A stretch of DNA of 64,000 nt from Thalassia testudinum (Eukaryota; Streptophyta; Magnoliopsida; Alismatales; Hydrocharitaceae), in contig JAZHRO010000022.1 in NCBI GenBank assembly GCA_037157565.1, positions 7,998,001 to 8,062,000 of the forward strand. Reading direction: 5' to 3'. Under the pieces are notes generated by a model. It worked only from the letters and a program-made list of their open reading frames with translations, was not told where the DNA came from and did no database searches. The translations under genes and the position numbers were made by a program. Numbering within the stretch: the stretch's first letter is position 1; every line of letters begins with the position of its first letter. Shown in pieces: positions 56,603-64,000 of the stretch.

Positions 56603-58179
56603 TACCCCCATGCTTAGCTTTTGCTAGTCCCTTAGCAAACATCCTATGGATCAAACCAGTTCTCCAGGTTGGATGTAATCATCAGGGTGCCTTACTAAGC
56701 TACATCTCTAGAAATCATATCAGAATACCAACAATAGGCATAGAGGTACTCAAGTACCATCCAAGATCCAAACCTAACCAGCTTTAGTCCTGAGTCTGCT
56801 GCGATGGTTTCTAAGGCCCGCAAAAACTACGCATAGGTTCAATGACCCCAACGGTTAAAACATCCGTGCATAAACATAACAGGTCCAGGTTCAATTTGCC
56901 AATGCATTTTTGGAAGAAAAAGATAGAAGGATTTTCATTTGGAGAGTTTTCTCTCTTTTTCTTTTAGTTTTCCCTAAATTCAGCCTCGAATTGGTCCTAA
57001 ACACAATCTGTATCAGATTCCTTGTCCCCACCATCAATCCTTGAAGGGACCCTGGCTTTCGATGTTTCGAGATAACACCGCCATGGAAATCCCCAGAACC
57101 CTGGCTTTCGACACTTCAGGATAGTGTCGTCCATGGCATTCTGTAGCTAAATTCAGGCCCTAGTAATCGACATTTCGAGATAATCCCACCAATGGCACCT
57201 AATCCAGCACAAGGTGCTTACATGCCTCGAGTAGGATATTTAGATATCTTAGGAGACAAGCACCAAGGAGACTATATGTTATTACACATCTTCGAGGGAA
57301 ATTTCCCACCTCTCTGCACCAGGAACTCATCCAATTAACTTGTGTTGTCGAGCCGCTCCTAAGCTAGATCTTCGAGATGAGTTTTCATAACAGAACACTT
57401 TTGCCAGATTTTTCTTTATTAAACGCATTGAACTAGACTAAGTGTGTGATTTAGGGTGCTCAAGTTACCAAGTCTCGCAAATCAAAGGATAGGCAATGGG
57501 GCCGAATAATCCCTAAGCCTTAGACCTACTACATCAGCCTCACACTTTCCTCAACCTCTTGAGGATTAATTCGGATCTTAACAAATACTTGAGTGTTTAA
57601 ACCCTAGAATAGATCTAAAAGGACTAAGGTCGGTACCCACAACTAATTCCCTAAGTTTTAGCCTTCTAGGTCTTAATTCATCATCCGATCCAACCTAGAA
57701 GTTAGGTAGGTTCCATATTCAAATTTAAGGGACTAATTCATTTTACTTTCTTTTTGTTTGCTCCTTTTTCTTCTTTCTTTTCCTTTCATTAAGCTCAAAA
57801 TGACCTCTCCCTTCATCTTTTCTCCCTCTTTTTTTTTATGAAACCCTTCCATGCATTGATTTCACAGCATTTTGCACTTTAATACCCCCCCATGCCTACA
57901 ATTTGCAATGTCCCCATTGTAAATTAGGTGGGTTCGAGTTCAATTTAGATTGTACATTAGAATAGGTGGGTGGTGAATGGGTCGGAATGACTGTTGCAAA
58001 TGATTTTAAGCTTTGATACACGTACCAAAGGTAGAGTCGATTGTTCTAATGGATGAACCCTAAAGTGTAATATGAATTCAGCAAAAGAATAGGTCAGAAG
58101 GTTTCGAGTTTTTCAAAAGATGATGGGTTGCCTCCCGTTAAGCGCTAAGTTTAATGCCTTCAGCTGGGCACAATGAAGC
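56603..58179 (-). other. 3' untranslated region of element A
   Basis: Opens with the polypurine tract (56605-56616, element strand GCATGGGGGTA), holds the three-unit repeat (57045-57205) and the second polypurine-like site (57884-57925, AATGGGGACATTGC then GGCATGGGGGGGT). No coding sequence. Confidence 0.78.
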
Positions 58180-61100
58180 TCAGGGAGAATGGAGATCAAA
58201 AGATACTACAGCCAAGTTTGATTTAGCAAGTTTGACGAATGGTTTGAGTCTCTGACCATTCACAACAAAAGGTTCAAAATCAAGGCTGAGTTCACTAATT
58301 TTGACAGCTCCATTTCTGAATACTTGTTTTACCAGAAATGGTCCAATCCATTTAGATCTGAGTTTGACTAGGAAGAGTTTGAATTTGGCATCAAAGGGTA
58401 GCACTTTCTGACCAAGATGGAAGGATTTTCATGATATGTGCTTGTCATGAAGGCTTTCACCTGCTTTTTGTAGATTCGTGAGTTCTCGTACGCATCATTG
58501 CATAACTCCTTGATCTCAATTAATTGTAATCGGCGGTGGATTCCAGCCTTTACAAGATCTAGATTGCACTTTCGTACTGCTCAGTAGTCTTTATACACCA
58601 TTTCTATGGGGAGGTGACATGCCTTCCCATACAAGAGTCTAAAGGGAGACATGCCTAACTGGGTCTTATGGGTGGTCCTATAGGCCCACAAAGCTTCTGG
58701 AAGGTAGGCCGAACAATCCTTTCTATCAGGTCAAACAGTGACCTGAAGGATTTTCTTGATCTCCCTGTTTGATAGTTCAGCCAATCCATTAGTCTAGGGG
58801 TGATAAGGAGTTGAGATTCGATGTGACACCCCAAACTTTGTCATCAAGGATTAGAGCCGCGCATTTGTGAAATGGGTCCCTCCATCAGAAATGATAGCAC
58901 ATGGAACGCCGAATCGAGAAAAGATGTGCTGATGAATGAACTTGATTACAATTTTATGATAATTGGTTCAGGTCAGGATGGCTTTGATCCATTTGTACAC
59001 TTAGTCCACAGCAAGGAGAACATACTCAAAGCCATCGGATTTAGGGAAGGGACCCATGAAATCAATCCCCCAGATATCGAAGATTTCGCACACGTAAATC
59101 GATTGTAGAGGCATCATATCAAAGTGGCTCATGTTGCCTAAGGTCTGGCAGCAATTGCATGCCTTACAGTAATCATGTTCATCCTTGAAAATCATGGGCC
59201 AGTAAAAGCTGCATTGAAGGACTTTTGGTATGGTCTTATGTTCAGAGAAGTGTCCACCGTAGGCCTAGTCATGGTAGAAGGACAAGATGTCCTGGATTTT
59301 CACTTCTGGAACACATCGTCTGATGTTTTGATCAGCACCAATTTGGAAAAGGTACGGTTCTTCCCAAATGTAGTTCTTGGCATCAGAAAGTAACTTGTCC
59401 TTCTTGGCCTTCGGGCAATCAAATGGGATCTGGTGGGATGCCAAATAGTTTACCACGTCAATAGTTTACCATGTCAGTGTACCAGGGAAGTCCTGTATCA
59501 ATAGTCAGGAGGTGCTCATCAGGAAAATGCTTTGTGATGGATCCTGAAGGGTCGATAACAGAAGAAGGAAGGTAAGACAAGTGGTTAGCTACCACATTTT
59601 GCTTTCCCGCCTTGTCACGAATCTCGAGATCGAATTCTTGCAACAGTAAGATCCATTGGATTAGTCAAGGCTTCGCATCCTTCTTTGCGAGTAAGTGCCT
59701 CACTGCAGTGTGATCCAAGTATATGATGACGTGGGAACACAAGAGGTATGATATGAATTTTTCCAGGCCGAATACTATGGCTAGAAACTCTTTCTCCGTA
59801 ACTGTATAGTTACGCTGAGCCTCATCAAGTGTCTTGCTGGCATAGTAGATGACCACGGGTTTCCCGTCGATTTTCTGCCCCAGCACCGCTTCCACTACGT
59901 AGTCAGACGCATCGCACATGATCTCAAAAGGTTGAGACCAGTCAAAAGATTGTAGGATTGATGCTTGCGTAACTCGGTCACGTGGGTTCTCAAATGCGTG
60001 AATGCACTCACTTGTTATCTCGAACTGAGTGCCTTTCAATAAAAGATTCATCAAGGGGTGTGCGATCTTTGAGAAATCGAGTATGAATCGACGGTAAAAT
60101 CCAACGTGCCCCAGGAAAGATCTGATGTCCTTGACTGAGTTAGGCACCATTAGTTTGGAAATCAAATTTACCTTAGCCCAGTCGACTTGGATGCCTTTCT
60201 CAGAGATAACATGTCCTAGGACTATACCCTTAGGACCCATGAAGTGGCTCTTTTCCCAGGAAAGAACCAGGTTCACATCAATGCACCTCCTAAGGATTTG
60301 GACCAGATGTATGAGGCAATCATCAAAAGATTTACCGAATACCGAGAAATCGTCCATGAAGACTTTAAGGTACTCATCTACCATACCAAAAAATATGGCT
60401 AACATGCATCACTAAAAAGTAGCGAGTACATTACATAGCCCAAATGGCATCCTAAGGAATGCGTACATGTCGTAGGGGCAGGTGAAGGTGGTCTTTTCCT
60501 GATCCTTTGGATGAATTGCCACCTGATTGTATTTGGAGTACCCATCCAGAAAATATAAAAATCAATTTCTCACCAGTTTTTTGAGAATCTGATTAATAAA
60601 TGACAGAGGGAAATGGTCTTTCTTTGTCGAGGCATTTAGTCTTCTATAATCAATGCAAACTCTCCATGAGTTTGCGATACGGGTCGGGATGGTCTCCCCA
60701 GATTCGATTGTGATAATGGTGAACCCTGCCTTCCTAGGCACCACCTAAACTAGGCTTACCCAGTGGCTGTCTGAGATAGGATAGATGATCCCAGCATCTA
60801 AGCACTTGATAATTTCTTTCTTTAAGACCTCCTGTAGATTAGGATTGAGTCTCCTTTGCATCTCACTAGACGGTCGTGATCCCTACTAAGTATAAGTATG
60901 ATGTGTGCAATATGAGGAACTAATGCCAGTCAGATCATCAAGAGTCCATCCAATGGCTCTCTGATGCTGCTGGAAGACAGAAATCAATTTTGTTTCCTGG
61001 TTAGGTCTGAGTCGAGAATTGATGATCACAGGAAACGTGCGGTCCGAATCCAAAAAGACGTATTTCAAAAGACCTGGGAGGGGTTTCAACTCCATAATAG

Positions 61101-63878
61101 GATTATCAGCAGCAGCAGGAGGTTCAGGGTGGGACTCAGGAGAAAAGGTAGGGGTTGTAGGTGTATTTGGGTCAGGTTTAGGCTCCTCTAGTTGTGGGTC
61201 ATGATCTTCTTGTGGTTGAGGATCGGAAACAGTTAGGTTTTCCTCTATGAGTGGGTCCTCAATCACATAATTGATATCACATACTTACTCAATGGCCCCA
61301 CAGTTAATTCCCTTCTAGGCCTTAAAGATATCAATCTTTAATGTCTTGCTCCCAAATTTTAACTCGATCTAGCCCCCTTCACAATTTATGTTTGCCCTAG
61401 CTGTGGCTAGGAATGGTTTTCCTAATATAATCGGTGTATTCTTCAGATTCTCAGGAGTATCCATGTCTGGCACGATAAAATCCATAGGGAAGTAGAAATC
61501 ACGGATCTGAATTAGAACATCCTTGAGAACTCCTTTAGGTGACTTGATCGATCGATCTATTAATTGCAAAGTCACCTCTATCAGTTTAAGCTTAGATTCC
61601 TCAAGATGGTCTAGTAGGGATGTAGGTATCAAGTTTATGGAAGCTCCCAGATCCAACAAGGCTCGATCAAATTCTATATCACCGATTCTGCAGGAGATCA
61701 GGCGGGTACCAGGATCTTTTGCCTATGGCGGGAGTTTGCTCAAAATGATGGAGCTAGCTTGCTCCGACAAGATGATCGGACTCTCACCCTTGGTTCGCGG
61801 CTTATGTTTAGGTGTACACACTTCTTTTAGAAATCTTACATAAGTCAGTACGTGGCGGATTGCATCCATTAAGGGGATGTTTATCTGGACTTGCTCAAAG
61901 AGCTTGACCAGATCTTCCTCTAATGCCACAGGTTTGGATTTCCTCTTTCCCTTGGTCAAGGTCTCAGGAAATGGAACCTCATTTGGTTCCTCTAGAATTG
62001 ATTCGGGCTCTTTATTTTGGATAGGGGTGTCCTGAATCACCAATCTAGGGTTCGGTTCTGAATTTTCAAGCTTGTCGTGGCTAGGAAATGGAGGATCCTA
62101 GGTTGATTTGCCACTGCGGGTGGTGATGGAGTTAAGTCCTACCTAATTTTGGTTTGGGTTAGGAAAAATAGGTGCCTGCTGCTGATATCCTGAATACGAT
62201 GTTGAAGCTTCCATCCTATCGGGTGATGGAGCAGAAGGGGCCTGATAAACATAGTGTGCTTGGCCTTGATTTGGGTTCATAACATGCCTCTGGGTGGGCA
62301 CGATATTCGAATTAGGTAGAGGTTGGGAAGGAAGTGCACCAGGTTGATGAGCATTTGCCAGTTAGGCCAATTGATTGTGAACCTCTTTGAGCTCTTCTTT
62401 GTGTTGTTTTTGCATGTCAACCAGGGTTTGAAGAATCAGAGACATTTGGTCTTCCTTAGGTGGCCCAGATTAAAAATTTGGATTGGGCCTTGGTTGAGCA
62501 GGCTAATAAGGTCATGGAGCTTGTGGTCAGGGTTAGGATTGAGATCTCGGATTTAGGTTATTTCCTAACCATGCAAAATTGGGATGATTGCGCCATCCAG
62601 GTTTATAAATGTTTGAGAATGGATTATTCTGGATGGTGTGGAGATCCTCGCAGGTTTAAGGAACTCCAGAAAAATTAGAGTAGGAGGGTTTAGAGTTTCC
62701 CCAAGTAGAGTAGGCTGGCCTGGAGTTTCCTCCAAGACCATAATCAGACGAGGGTGGATAAGCATCCATCCCCTGAGAATGGAAGATGTTATGTACAACC
62801 TACCTGCCTGAGGGCAGGTGCACATATGGGCTTTGTGGTGTAGCGGTGTTTGGTGCAAATGTCGAGTCAAGTCGTCCACCTTCTTCTTAATGATTAAGAC
62901 CTTATCCAAGCGACTGGCTACCAACTCCAGATCGACGGATGTGGAAAGGCCGCGGGTCCTGTTTATCCCCCGATTATTTGCCAATGCGCGGGTGGTCGTC
63001 CGATCGTACACACCCAATGACTCATTGTTTAGGGAGTTCTTGCACATGTTCTCGAGAATCTCCCAAATCATGTCTTCATGCTGACCCATGATGCTGCCAC
63101 CGCAGGTTGTATTGACAAAGAGCTTGATATCATCATGGAGCCCATGGTAAAAAGACTGGACTTGTTCCCATTTTGGAACTCCGTGATGGGGAACCGTCAC
63201 ATGAGATCTAGAAAATGGTCCCATGGCTCATGATGAGGTTCTCCCACTCCTTGTGAGAAGTGCATGATCTGATATCGCATAGCGTTTGTCCGACCAATGG
63301 GAAAGAATTTTTGTAAGAATTCAGTCTAAAGTTCTCCCAAGTGGTGATCGGATGAGTCAAAGTCTGAAACCAATTGGCGGCTTTATCCAAGAGAGAGGAG
63401 AACATTTTCATGAGTAAGCCATCCCGATTTTGTATAGATGGCCCGAAGGTCTGGGCCACATGCTTCAGATGTTTGATGTGCTGGAAGGGATCCTCAGAGT
63501 TCAAGCCATGGAATTTCAGGATCGTGTGAAGCATACTTGGCTTGAGCTCTACCTTTGGTCCTCCCACAGGGGTTTGTACTCTAGGCTCAATTTCCACTGT
63601 AGCAAGATGTAATGATCTCGCATTTGAGGATGCTGTAGTGGGTTGATGTATGCATGGACTAGATCTCTGAGGTCATGGACTTGATGCTGAAGGTCGGGTT
63701 CTTCTTCATGGTGTTCCATGGCTATGACTAGAGATTCAGGCTTAGAAACAAAAGAGTCAGAGGAGATATCTATCTGATCGAGAAGTTGCACAAACAAATG
63801 GGTCGAGGCTTGACCTCGATGAGAGTGGAAAGCTAATGGAGGTCTTAAAGGTGGTCTTAAGGACCTCCTCCCAAACAT
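58180..63878 (-). pseudogene. Element A gag-pol, decayed
   Basis: Collinear with the intact 1899-codon ORF and nearly the same length. Gag (63878-62565) starts [11 protein letters not shown] and has [15 protein letters not shown] and KCP lost to [11 protein letters not shown]. The protease has [20 protein letters not shown] (61650). RT runs 60744-59665 with FMDDFSVFG kept, and RNase H has MCDASD. The integrase start (59456-59001) has [15 protein letters not shown] and [10 protein letters not shown]; the central DDE region is broken by stops and frame changes. The C-terminus (58180-58404) has KWIGPFLV and [11 protein letters not shown]. Many stops, frameshifts and probable deaminated codons (TGG to TAG) make it non-functional. 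Confidence 0.92.
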
Positions 63879-64000
63879 GCACTAAATGGAGTAGATGAGG
63901 GATAGAATGTCTGATGGACCCAATTGAGGCACCCAAATAAGTTTGGATGACTAAGGAGGTTTGAGGCGAATGATACCTCTTGATCAGAAAGTCATCCACC
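63879..64000 (-). other. 5' leader of element A (partial)
   Basis: Plus strand GGACCCAATTGAGGCACCCAA and TGATCAGAAAGTCATCCACC match 36490-36580 of the intact element; the rest is beyond the window. Confidence 0.75.

Larger units (their letters stand above)
44442..64000 (-). mobile_element. Element A: old, degenerate Athila retrotransposon, continuing past the window
   Basis: Read right to left: leader (63879-64000), decayed gag-pol (58180-63878), 3' untranslated region, polypurine tract and a 3' LTR (54834-56602 plus 44442-45258) split by element C. Its order and protein sequence match the intact element throughout. Its 5' LTR, primer site and target duplication lie beyond the right edge. 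Confidence 0.82.

Noticed and set aside
1..64000. tRNA, rRNA, CRISPR, bacterial defence or operon features
   Set aside because: None seen. The only tRNA-like words are the 18-base primer binding sites.

Overview
The window reads as repeat-rich nuclear DNA of a flowering plant. It holds Athila-type Ty3/gypsy elements primed by tRNA-Asp, an L1-type LINE with a plant zf-RVT tail, and a CACTA transposon with plant TnpA/TnpD-like genes. I see no host gene, rRNA, tRNA, CRISPR array or bacterial-style operon. The species cannot be told from the sequence alone.

Layout from left to right. 1-870 is the end of an unidentified LTR-type insertion. 871-18485 is element B, a minus-strand Athila relative whose right (5') LTR is 15802-18485. 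It has no gag-pol similarity that I can see and carries an unrecognised long frame instead (12560-14605). B is split by a 10,032-bp CACTA element (1075-11106, TSD TGC), which itself holds a 268-bp foldback element and a 621-bp 5'-truncated LINE copy with a 12-bp TSD. 18486-19025 is unassigned. From 19026 to 44238 there are two tandem copies of an unclassified unit of about 3.1 kb. The second copy is split by a LINE (23283-42132). The LINE is split inside its reverse transcriptase by a 13.8-kb structurally intact Athila element (26389-40192, minus strand, near-identical LTRs, TSD TGTGT), whose single open 1899-codon gag-pol frame (30760-36459) is the only convincing intact gene here.

A possible gypsy gag scrap lies at 44213-44398. 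From 44442 to the right edge is element A, an old minus-strand Athila copy with a decayed gag-pol (58180-63878). Its left (3') LTR is interrupted by element C (45259-54833), a plus-strand Athila relative with decayed gag and protease, then an acidic reading frame in place of RT, RNase H and integrase. C lacks the first ~480 bp of its 5' LTR yet is flanked by a perfect 17-bp duplication.

How the parts relate. The four Athila-type elements (B, the intact one, C, A) share a tRNA-Asp primer site where visible, a conserved leader just before the first ORF, a GGCATGGGGG-type polypurine tract at the 3' LTR and a second copy of that motif 1.3-1.6 kb upstream. This suggests B and C were non-autonomous passengers mobilised by proteins of elements like the intact one. 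Relative order of insertion follows from the nesting: LINE into the tandem unit before the intact Athila; B before CACTA before the small LINE copy; A before C.
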